The translations under genes were made by a program, and so were the position numbers. Shown piece by piece: positions 6,885 through 13,777 of a stretch of 21,164 nucleotides of DNA. Numbering within the stretch: position 1 is the first letter of the stretch; the number at the start of each line of letters is the position of its first letter. Below the pieces are notes generated by a model. It was not told the DNA's origin. It saw nothing but the letters and a program-made list of their open reading frames with translations, and did no database searches. The DNA comes from JBMDXB01 sp048594975 (GTDB taxonomy: Bacteria > Acidobacteriota > Vicinamibacteria > Vicinamibacterales > 2-12-FULL-66-21), in NCBI GenBank assembly GCA_048594975.1, contig JBMDXQ010000142.1, positions 1 to 21,164 on the forward strand, read 5' to 3'.

Positions 6885-6935
6885 GCACGGAGTTTACGCC
6901 AAAGCGGTGTGGATGGAGTTATCGAACATCACGAG
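6873..6935 (-). repeat. 63-bp repeat, copy A: 5' end of the second transposon type
   Basis: This segment and 7064-7126 are direct repeats matching at 51 of 63 positions. On the minus strand both read through an upstream region (GTTCGATAACTCCATCCAC in copy A) into the GTG start codon and first codons of the transposase (MLPL). The repeat is therefore best read as the left end and leader of an IS, here joined to the transposase fragment at 6781-6884. Confidence 0.65.
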
Positions 6936-7063
6936 GTAGGACTGGCGCAATCAGTAGACCACAGATCGTCCATGTGGCCGTTCTCTGGATTTGGGTCACT
7001 GCGCCTCGGCCTTCCAGGTGAACGCGTGCGTACCGAGACTGTCGTCGTGGAGTGGCCGAGGAC

Positions 7064-7126
7064 CAGCGGCAGCACACACGGCGTCTATGCCAGAGCGGCG
7101 TGGATCGAGTTATCGGACGTTACGGG
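7064..7126 (-). repeat. 63-bp repeat, copy B: isolated end of the same transposon type
   Basis: The sequence matches copy A at 51 of 63 positions, in the same orientation and 191 bp away. It keeps only the leader and the first four codons (GTGCTGCCGCTG) before the similarity stops at about 7064. It is a shorter, independently truncated remnant. The 128 bases between the copies (6936-7063) hold no recognisable gene. Confidence 0.6.
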
Positions 7127-7231
7127 CAAGAGAGGTCCGCGCTGTGAAGACACTGGGCCCGCGGCGCACACGCGAAGCGACGGATTGACCCACCGCCTCG
7201 GCCGCGCTACGCTTCGGGCGAGGAGGCTCAC

Positions 7232-8224
7232 ATGGGCGCTCCTGTTTTCATCAGCTATAGCCACAAAGACCAGGCGCACGACAACTGGCGCGCGCGGTTG
7301 GAGGACTACCTCGCGCAAGCGAGACGGGAAGGCGGGCTGGATCCGTGGGACGATCAGCGGATCGAGGTGGGCTGCGACTGGCGTGCTGCGATCAGGCAGG
7401 CGCTGGAGGAGGCGCAGGCCGCGATCCTGCTCATGGGGCCAGGATTCCTGTCGTCGGCGTTCATCGCAGATCAGGAACTGCCCCCCTTGCTCATCGCGGC
7501 GCGCACGCGCGGTCTTCCCATCTTTCCACTCATCGTCCGCTACTGCGATTACGCCGGTTCGGTGCTGGAGTCCTTTCAACCTTTCAACCGGATTGAGCAG
7601 CCGCTCGAGAGCCTCCCGATGGTCGAGCAGAACCTCGTGCTGAACAATCTGAGCATTGCCGTGTCGAAAGCCGTGGAGCACCGGCAAGGTAGTCGCGGCG
7701 GAGGGCCCCGCGGCCTTCGCACGGCAATGACGCAGCTGCTCGAGCAAATGGACTTGTCTCGGGTGGCATTTGAGAGCCAGAACGCCCGGTGTGGCAGGCT
7801 CGTGATGAAGGTGACCGAGCGCCTGAACGTCACCGAAGACCTACAGTTCGAGCCTTTCCTGTTCCGGTTCCACGAACGGATGACTCCCGAGGAACAGTTT
7901 GCTTTTGCACAAATCCGAGCGGTGACGGATGGTCCCATCGCCGACTGCAACCGACGGATGCTCCAGCTGTTATTGGACAAGCCAGCGCTGCTGGACGAGG
8001 TCCCCGTGTTGACAGCGCTCCGCCAGCACCTCGTGTTTTGGTTGAGCAAATACGAACGCGTCTTCCGTGCAACACCGGCGATGGCGGTGTGCTATGTCGC
8101 CCGCGAAGATGGCGTGCCGTGGCCTTCTGAGGCGGCAGATGCGGTAAGGAACCGCTTAGCCGTCATCGACGGAGCTACTCCCGATTCACACCCTCGCGCG
8201 GGACGGCAGCCGCCCACGAGATAA
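7232..8224 (+). CDS. TIR-domain protein with a second type of C-terminal domain
   Basis: The 330-residue product starts at ATG 7232 behind a strong GAGGAGG (7220-7226). Residues 4-145 are a TIR domain: VFISYSHKD strand and loop, GLDPWDDQRIEVGCDWRAAI covering the second strand and BB loop, AAILLMGPGFLSS, and IADQELPPLL with E82 at the catalytic Glu position. The linker contains a Gly/Arg stretch (GSRGGGPRG, about 153-161). Residues 162-310 are a mainly helical domain (TERLNVTEDLQFEPFLFRFH, QHLVFWLSKYERVF, CYVAREDGVPWP). It differs from that of the TIR protein at 4225-5172, so it is not a simple paralogue. NAD hydrolysis or nucleotide signalling in phage defence is the usual role of such proteins, inferred here. 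The gene is intact and transcribed away from the other TIR gene. No partner effector is next to it. Confidence 0.88.
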   Translation: MGAPVFISYSHKDQAHDNWRARLEDYLAQARREGGLDPWDDQRIEVGCDWRAAIRQALEEAQAAILLMGPGFLSSAFIADQELPPLLIAARTRGLPIFPLIVRYCDYAGSVLESFQPFNRIEQPLESLPMVEQNLVLNNLSIAVSKAVEHRQGSRGGGPRGLRTAMTQLLEQMDLSRVAFESQNARCGRLVMKVTERLNVTEDLQFEPFLFRFHERMTPEEQFAFAQIRAVTDGPIADCNRRMLQLLLDKPALLDEVPVLTALRQHLVFWLSKYERVFRATPAMAVCYVAREDGVPWPSEAADAVRNRLAVIDGATPDSHPRAGRQPPTR

Positions 8225-8886
8225 CAGGCACCGGTGCGGGTCTTCCCGGTACGCCTGCGCGGGAGGCCACAAGCCAGCACGATCGGCATCCGCGAGCATG
8301 TCGGCGGTCGGCTGCTCGTACGAGTGGCGGTGATCCCGATCAGATCTCCTCGGAACTCCAAAGTGGCCGGGGCGGCCAACATTGAGCTGGAGACGATTCG
8401 AACTGGCGACTCTCGTCGCAGGCGAAACGACTGGCGGCCGTGCCCATATACGCCCATTCCGCGCAGGCAAGCTCGCGTTGCAGGCCGGGTAGCAGAACGG
8501 GCGATACAGACGAGCGTGCGCGGGCTGATGAACCAGGTCGTACCGATCCACTGCGAATTGTCCGCCGCGGTAATGAGCAGCGGTCGAATTCAGAAAGGAT
8601 TGGCCACTATCTTCGAACCAGAGCGCATTTAGGCGACCCTCAAACGATCGGGCATGACCGCTAGGTTCATCAGACCGGACGTAGGCTTGGAGCATGTAAC
8701 AAAGGAGATGAGCCGACTTCTTTTCCCAGGACCAGCTTCTTCCCTCACACCGCGAGTAGATTATTCGCGGAGCTATCCCCACGGACATTCTGCACTTTTG
8801 CGCGCGAGTTGTCGTCTCGCCGGCAGACGCGCCCAGTCGTCCTCGTTGAGTTGAGCGCCGTGTGGGAATAGCCGGTGATCATTTCC
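8225..8886. other. 660-base stretch with no recognisable gene
   Basis: Open frames of 130 to 200 codons exist on both strands (8234-8632 plus, 8186-8788 minus), but neither has a ribosome binding site or recognisable motifs, and their composition is that of chance frames in high-GC DNA. The right part (from about 8790) probably includes the leader of the truncated transposase at 8887. I see no tRNA, terminator or long repeat. It may be decayed accessory DNA. Confidence 0.45.
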
Positions 8887-9118
8887 ATGCCGACTACGGC
8901 CCGTCCGCAGCAGCGCTACGACCACCGGCTTCGGAATATCGTCCAACGGACTGAGGACGTCACCATCGCCACCGATCTCGGAGTCCCTCGCTCGACGGCC
9001 CGTGGGTGGCTCGGCAAGACACCGAAGATCGTCGTGAGCCTGGACGTAACGGACTTGAGGGCATCGGAACTGCACCAAGAGGTCCTGGAGCTCCGGCGAC
9101 GCGTGAAAAAGCTCACTG
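8887..9118 (+). pseudogene. N-terminal fragment of an integrase-type transposase, cut by the IS630 element
   Basis: From ATG 8887 the frame reads MPTTARPQQRYDHRLRNIVQ, then TIATDLGVPRSTARGWLG (a helix-turn-helix), and VVVSLDVT-like and ELHQEVLELRRRVKKLTAL (a coiled helix). This is the N-terminal DNA-binding part of an IS3/integrase-type transposase. Family resemblance stops at about 9118, where SPWEAYGEW replaces the expected leucine-rich continuation; the catalytic domain is absent. The IS630 transposase starts 21 bases later. Nothing after IS630 (10202-10290) continues the protein, so the 3' part was lost. A GTG at 8875 would add four residues. Confidence 0.65.
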
Positions 9119-10223
9119 CCCTGTCCCCGTGGGAGGCCTATGGCGAATGGTGCACGGCCTTTGACCCTGTCCAACGACGAGCGTCAGGAATTGCTGCGGC
9201 TGCAGCGATCGTCGAGTGCCCCTGCCGGCGTCGTTCGACGGGCGCGAGCGGTGTTGTTGATGGCTGACGACGTGTCCGGTACCGAGGTCGCGCGACAGAC
9301 TGGGTACACACCGGTGCAGGTCAGTCGCATTCGGCAGCGCTTCTGTGAAGAGCGACTCGCCGGCCTTGAGGACCGTGTGCGATCCGGCCGTCCGCCGTCC
9401 GTCACCGGCCGGACGACCGCCCGCGTCGTCGCGCTGACGTTGAAGCCGCCCCCGGCCGGTGTCACCCACTGGAGCACGCGCGATCTCGCCGAGCAGATCG
9501 GTGGTGTGTCGCACATGACGGTGCATCGGATTTGGCGCGCCCACGCGCTGCAGCCCCATCGGGTCGAAACGTTCAAGTTCAGCACCGACCCGGACGCTGA
9601 AGCGAAGATCTACGACGTCGTCGGGTTGTACCTGCAGCCCCCGACGAATGCGGTCGTGCTCAGCGTCGACGAGAAGACACAGATTCAGGCACTGAGTCGG
9701 ACGCAGCCGCTGTTGCCGATGCGGCCGGGACTGGCGGAGCGCCGCACCCACGACTATCGCCGCAATGGGCTCACCAGCCTCTATGCGGCCTTCAACGTGA
9801 AGTCGGGCGAAGTGGTCGGGGCGTGTCACTCGCGCCATACGGCCGTTGAGTTTCTCGAATTTCTGCGGTTGCTTCATCGGCGCTATCCGCGCGGGGATCT
9901 CCACGTCATCCTGGACAACTCGTCGACTCACTCGGCACCGGCGATTCGCGACTGGGTGGCCGCCCATCCGCGGGTGCAGTTCCATTTCACGCCCACCGGC
10001 GCCTCGTGGCTCAACCTCGTCGAAGTTTGGTTCAGCATCCTCACGCGCAAATCGGTCCGCCGCGGCTCGTTCGATACCGTGCGCGCCCTTGTCACGCACA
10101 TCCGTCGCTACATTGAGACGTGGAACGATCATCCACAACCGTTTGTCTGGACGAAAGAACCGGCGGACCTCATTAAGAAGGTCGTCCGACGACGCTCTTA
10201 ACATGACTTCAGGTACGCGGTAC
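9119..10223 (+). mobile_element. IS630-family insertion sequence (boundaries approximate)
   Basis: The element is defined by its transposase (9140-10201) and, on the left, by the point where the disrupted transposase fragment stops (about 9118). On the right an inverted GTACGCGGTAC (10213-10223) followed by TA may mark the end, but I could not align it convincingly with the left side, and no clear terminal repeats or TA duplication were found. Both ends are uncertain by tens of bases. Confidence 0.55.
9140..10201 (+). CDS. IS630-family transposase
   Basis: The 353-residue protein is a Tc1/mariner-like DDE transposase. The N-terminal half carries two helix-turn-helix units: about 30-75 (GTEVARQTGYTPVQVSRIRQ) and about 105-140 (WSTRDLAEQIGGVSHMTVHR IWR). 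The catalytic domain has D177 (VVLSVDEKTQIQAL), D259 (HVILDNSSTH) and E295 (WLNLVEVWFSIL), a spacing of 35 residues between the last two, as expected for IS630. The C-terminus (IETWNDHPQPFVWTK) is family-typical. No stop or frameshift is present and the length is normal, so it is probably active or recently so. The ATG at 9140 lies a few bases after GGGAGG (9129-9134), a usable ribosome binding site. Confidence 0.9.
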   Translation: MANGARPLTLSNDERQELLRLQRSSSAPAGVVRRARAVLLMADDVSGTEVARQTGYTPVQVSRIRQRFCEERLAGLEDRVRSGRPPSVTGRTTARVVALTLKPPPAGVTHWSTRDLAEQIGGVSHMTVHRIWRAHALQPHRVETFKFSTDPDAEAKIYDVVGLYLQPPTNAVVLSVDEKTQIQALSRTQPLLPMRPGLAERRTHDYRRNGLTSLYAAFNVKSGEVVGACHSRHTAVEFLEFLRLLHRRYPRGDLHVILDNSSTHSAPAIRDWVAAHPRVQFHFTPTGASWLNLVEVWFSILTRKSVRRGSFDTVRALVTHIRRYIETWNDHPQPFVWTKEPADLIKKVVRRRS

Positions 10224-10225
10224 TA

Positions 10226-10259
10226 GTGATCGGATTGGCGAGAATGTGATCCGGTTGGC
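10226..10259. repeat. Short tandem direct repeat between IS630 and the permease gene
   Basis: GTGATCGGATTGGC (10226-10239) and GTGATCCGGTTGGC (10246-10259) match at 12 of 14 positions with a 20-bp period. It lies between the converging ends of the transposase and the permease gene. Its role is unknown. Confidence 0.4.
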
Positions 10260-10290
10260 CTACGTTCCTGCTTAATCGAGCGCGGGTGCT

Positions 10291-12972
10291 CTACTCGCTT
10301 CTCAGGGCGATCGCCGGATCGACCCGCGTCGCGTGCACGGCGGGGATAGCGCATGCGGCGATTGCGACGACCACGAGCGTGGCGACCGCAAGAAGCGAGG
10401 AGATGTCGAACCTACCCACGCCGTAGGCAAGCCCCGCCAGCAGCCGCGCCAGTCCTGTGGTGGCCGCCAGACCAATCGCCGCACCTATCGCGACTCGCCA
10501 GGCGCCGTCGCGCAGGACGCGCCTCACGATTTCGCTGCGGCTCGCCCCGAGCGCGAGACGAATGCCGAACTCGCGCGTCCGCTGCGCCACGAGATATGAC
10601 ATGACCCCGTAGAGGCCGACGACCGACAGCACCAGCGCGGTCGCCGCAAATACACTGAGCAACCAGCTCGTGAAACGGGACGCCGATGACTGCTGCGCAA
10701 CCAGATCCGCCAGCGTGCGCGCGTTGAACGTCAGGATCGCTGCATTCACATCGCGGATCGCCGCGCGAACCGCCGGCGCGAGCGAGGACGGCTCCACGCG
10801 AGTACGGACCACGATGCCCTGCGTGGCGCGGTCGATGTAGGGCAGGTACAGATCGGGATCGCGCGTCGGATTCTCCGGCAGCCCCCGATACTTCACCTCG
10901 TCGACGACGCCAACGATCGTCAGCCATGGATTCTGGCTGCCGGGTGCGCCGAACTTGATGCGCTTACCGATCGGATCCTGATTCGGCCAGAACCGGCGCG
11001 TGACGTTGTGGCTGACGATGACCGCCGGGCTGTCCGGCCTCTCTTCGCTTGGCAGAAACGTCCGGCCCGCCTCGAGTCGGATTCGCAGTGCCGCGAAGAA
11101 CTCCGGCGTGACCCGATGAATGTACGCGCGCGGCATCGTCTCGGCGTCGACCGTCGCGTCCCCTTCGGCGGAATAGAAGATCGCCGACGACGCGCCGAAC
11201 GGAAGGTCGCTGGCGAGGCTCGCCACCTCGACGCCGGGAACGGCACGAACGCGATCGAGCAAATCGGCATGCGAGGTGACGAACGGCACCGGCGCCGCAG
11301 CCGCCGCGCCCGGCGGGGCCGGAGGCGCCGTCTGGCGGGGAACTGTCGCGTTCACCAGGAGCACGTTCGCGGTCTCGAATCCCGGGTCGATCGCCGCGAG
11401 CTTCTGAATCGAACGGATCATCAGCCCCGCGCCGGCCAGCAGCACGACGGCCAGCGCGACCTCCACAATGACGAGCGCGCTGCGCAGACGCTGCGAGCGC
11501 ATGCCGCTCGAGCCACCTCGCGCGGACGTTTTGAGCGCATCGCCCACCCGGGGTAATCGTGCGTGCGTCATCGGCGCGATACCGAGCGTGACGCCGCTGA
11601 GCAGCGCGATCACGGTGCCAAACGCCAGCACGCTCAGACTCAACTGCGGCCGCACGAACGTCGGGAAGGCCACGGGACTGGCGGCGATGAGCGACGGCAG
11701 TGAGATCTGCGCGATCGCCATGCCCGCCAGCGCGCCGAGCATCGCCAGCACGCAGCTTTCCGTGACGAGTTGCCGCAGCAGACGACCCGGGCCGGCGCCC
11801 AGCGCCGTACGCACCGCGATTTCGCGCTGCCGGGCGTCGGACCGGCCGATCAACAGACCCGCGACGTTCGCGCAGGCAATCAGCAGTACTAGGGTGACGG
11901 CCGCCATCAGCGCGACGACGATGGGTCGGAGCTGCAGCAGCACTTGATCTGCCAACGGACTGACCTCGACACCACGCTTGTCGTTGGTCTGCGGGTATGC
12001 CGCAGCCAGCTGGCGCGAGATCGTGTCGAGTTCGGCGCGCGCCTCGGCGAGCGTCGCGCTCGGCTTGAGGCGCGCGAGCGTCTGAAACCCGCGGCTGCCG
12101 CGGTTGTCAAACGGTGTGCCGCTCATGGCGAACGGAATCCAGAGTTGCGCCGTGTCGGACACGCCGGTAAAGCCCGCCGGCATGATGCCGACGACCGTGA
12201 ACGTTCGCGAGTTGAGCTGGATCGTCCGATTCACGATCGAGGGATCGGCGCCGAAGCGACGGCGCCAGAGTCCGTCGCCGAGGATGACGACGGCGTCGCG
12301 GTTGGGCACCGCGTCTTCTTCCGGCCTGAACCCGCGGCCGCGCGTCGGCGACACACCAAGGAGCGCGAAGTATGGCGGCGAGACCGCCTCGCTTGGGATG
12401 CGCTCGGGTTCGTCGACGCCCTGGAGGGTCGTGTACAACGCCGTATACGCGGCCATCTCGTCGAAAGTCGTCGCCCGCGCGCGCCAGTCGACGTGGTCGG
12501 GATAGGAATTCCCCCGCCGCTCCACACCGGCGGCGCGCTGGACGTTGCCGATCAGCAGGACGAGACGGTCGGCCTGCGGGTACGGCAGACCGCGCAGGAG
12601 CATCGTGTCGACCAGGCTGAACATGGCCGTTGTCGCGCCGATCCCGATCGCGAGAACCAGCACGGCGACCAGCGCGAACGCCGGCGCGCGACGGAGGGTG
12701 CGTAGCGCGTAGCGCAGATCCTGCAGCACGCTCTCGAACGAAGGAAACCTCCACATGTCCCGGGTCTGCTCCTTGAGTGCACTGACATTGCCGAACTGTC
12801 GTGCGGCGGTCCGCCGCGCGATCTCGGGAGCGAGGCCATCACGTTCGTGCTCCGCCTGACGCATCGCGAGGTGGAACGCGATCTCGTCGTCGATGTCGCG
12901 GGCGCGGCGGCCGGGACGCATCAACGTCAGCAGCCGATTCCACCAACTGATCGCCTGATGGAGGCGCTTCAT
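10291..12972 (-). CDS. ADOP-type large permease (FtsX/MacB family) with N-terminal prefix domain
   Basis: The 893-residue membrane protein is the duplicated permease known as ADOP (acidobacterial duplicated orphan permease). Residues 1-75 are the cytoplasmic prefix (RRARDIDDEIAFHLAMR, ARRTAARQFGNV) found in PadR-linked members. Then come a first membrane segment (about 97-118, FALVAVLVLAIGIGATTAMF), a periplasmic MacB-like core (about 125-320), an FtsX segment block (about 345-480, VVALMAAVTLVLLIACANVA, IAVRTALGAGPGRLLRQL), a second membrane anchor (about 505-530), a second periplasmic core, and a second FtsX block with FGIRLALGASRSEIVRR. It ends DPAIALRSE, typical of the family. No ATPase is adjacent, hence "orphan". 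Probable roles are export or lipoprotein/macrolide-type transport; the substrate is unknown. Only 10 bases separate it from the PadR stop codon, so the two are cotranscribed. Confidence 0.93.
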   Translation of the reverse strand: MKRLHQAISWWNRLLTLMRPGRRARDIDDEIAFHLAMRQAEHERDGLAPEIARRTAARQFGNVSALKEQTRDMWRFPSFESVLQDLRYALRTLRRAPAFALVAVLVLAIGIGATTAMFSLVDTMLLRGLPYPQADRLVLLIGNVQRAAGVERRGNSYPDHVDWRARATTFDEMAAYTALYTTLQGVDEPERIPSEAVSPPYFALLGVSPTRGRGFRPEEDAVPNRDAVVILGDGLWRRRFGADPSIVNRTIQLNSRTFTVVGIMPAGFTGVSDTAQLWIPFAMSGTPFDNRGSRGFQTLARLKPSATLAEARAELDTISRQLAAAYPQTNDKRGVEVSPLADQVLLQLRPIVVALMAAVTLVLLIACANVAGLLIGRSDARQREIAVRTALGAGPGRLLRQLVTESCVLAMLGALAGMAIAQISLPSLIAASPVAFPTFVRPQLSLSVLAFGTVIALLSGVTLGIAPMTHARLPRVGDALKTSARGGSSGMRSQRLRSALVIVEVALAVVLLAGAGLMIRSIQKLAAIDPGFETANVLLVNATVPRQTAPPAPPGAAAAAPVPFVTSHADLLDRVRAVPGVEVASLASDLPFGASSAIFYSAEGDATVDAETMPRAYIHRVTPEFFAALRIRLEAGRTFLPSEERPDSPAVIVSHNVTRRFWPNQDPIGKRIKFGAPGSQNPWLTIVGVVDEVKYRGLPENPTRDPDLYLPYIDRATQGIVVRTRVEPSSLAPAVRAAIRDVNAAILTFNARTLADLVAQQSSASRFTSWLLSVFAATALVLSVVGLYGVMSYLVAQRTREFGIRLALGASRSEIVRRVLRDGAWRVAIGAAIGLAATTGLARLLAGLAYGVGRFDISSLLAVATLVVVAIAACAIPAVHATRVDPAIALRSE

Positions 12973-12982
12973 GACGGCCTGA

Positions 12983-13318
12983 TCAAGCGCGCTGCATCAC
13001 GCGCGTGACGGCGGACGCGACGCGATTCCAGTACGCGGCTTCCTCTTCGAGCGCGCGCCTGCCCAGCGCGCTGAGCCGGTAGAACTTCGCGCGTCGGTTG
13101 TTGTCCGAGGCGCCCCACTTCGAGCGCACCCAGCCGCGAACCTCGAGTCGATGGAGCGCCGGATAGAGCGCGCCTTCCACGACACCCAGCACGTCGTCGG
13201 ACGCCTGTTGAATGGCGGACACGATGCCATAGCCATGCATTTCGCCGCGACTCAGCACTTTGAGAATCAACATGTCGAGCGTGCCAGGCAGCAGCTCGCG
13301 GGTTTCCTGCGCTCCCAT
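12983..13318 (-). CDS. PadR-family transcriptional regulator
   Basis: The 111-residue protein is a winged helix-turn-helix of the PadR family: ELLPGTLDMLILKVLSRGEM, HGYGIVSAIQQASDDVLG, GALYPALHRLEVRGWVRSKW, and RRAKFYRLSALGRRALEEE. The length is that of the short PadR type without a large C-terminal domain. In Acidobacteriota such genes almost always precede an ADOP permease, as here, and are thought to repress their own operon in response to an unknown ligand or stress. The ATG at 13318 has no Shine-Dalgarno sequence, but a strong promoter ends only about 13 bases upstream, so the mRNA probably has a very short leader or none. It is the first gene of the operon with the permease. Confidence 0.93.
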   Translation of the reverse strand: MGAQETRELLPGTLDMLILKVLSRGEMHGYGIVSAIQQASDDVLGVVEGALYPALHRLEVRGWVRSKWGASDNNRRAKFYRLSALGRRALEEEAAYWNRVASAVTRVMQRA

Positions 13319-13331
13319 AAACGATTTAGGG

Positions 13332-13359
13332 ATGATACTGCAGCCGGTCGGCCTGTCAA
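13332..13359 (-). promoter_or_regulatory. Sigma-70-type promoter of the PadR-permease operon
   Basis: On the minus strand TTGACA (13354-13359) and TATCAT (13332-13337) are separated by 16 bases. The start point would fall near 13325, giving a leader of about 7 bases, so translation is likely near-leaderless. A repressor site would be expected to overlap it, but I see no clear palindrome. Confidence 0.6.
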
Positions 13360-13777
13360 AGAGGCCATTCGCGCGTTGGCCTTGCCGCCTTCGCGTACGG
13401 CTTCAAGTATTCGACGATCAGACGTGCGGCTGGAGCCGATCGAGATCCCTTCGACCCGGAAGTGGTCCATACAGTCGGTGTGGCTCGCCAGCATGGACAA
13501 CTTCGCAACTGGCTCATCTGTAGTGCGGTATAAGTCGCGGCTATTTCCGTTCGCCTCCGGACGCTCCTATCCCGACATCGAACAATCGCAGCGACGCGCC
13601 TGTGCATAACTCGTTGTCGCGACATGGGTAGACCGGGCATGCGATATGCGCTAACCGCCCCGATCACGCTGGGCGGCGCGGCGCCCAGCTACGACGCCGA
13701 GTTCAAAAGCGGTTGTCGCGCCCGCGATGCGCCGAATCGCAGCCGCTCGCCGACTGGCCACGCGGAGGAGTTGCCAG
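13360..13777. other. Intergenic stretch between divergent permease transcripts
   Basis: This divergent region separates the PadR operon from the second permease gene. It must hold the promoter of the latter, which I could not pick with confidence; the only clear signal is the GGAGGAG (13763-13769) before the ATG at 13778. Open frames within it (13267-13500 and 13356-13667, minus) lack ribosome binding sites and recognisable motifs. Confidence 0.45.

Noticed and set aside
8391..8415. A tRNA-like T-arm (ATTCGAACTGGCGAC) suggesting a tRNA on the minus strand
   Set aside because: The bases on either side of the TTCGAAT loop do not form the five-pair T stem, and no anticodon or acceptor arm can be assembled.
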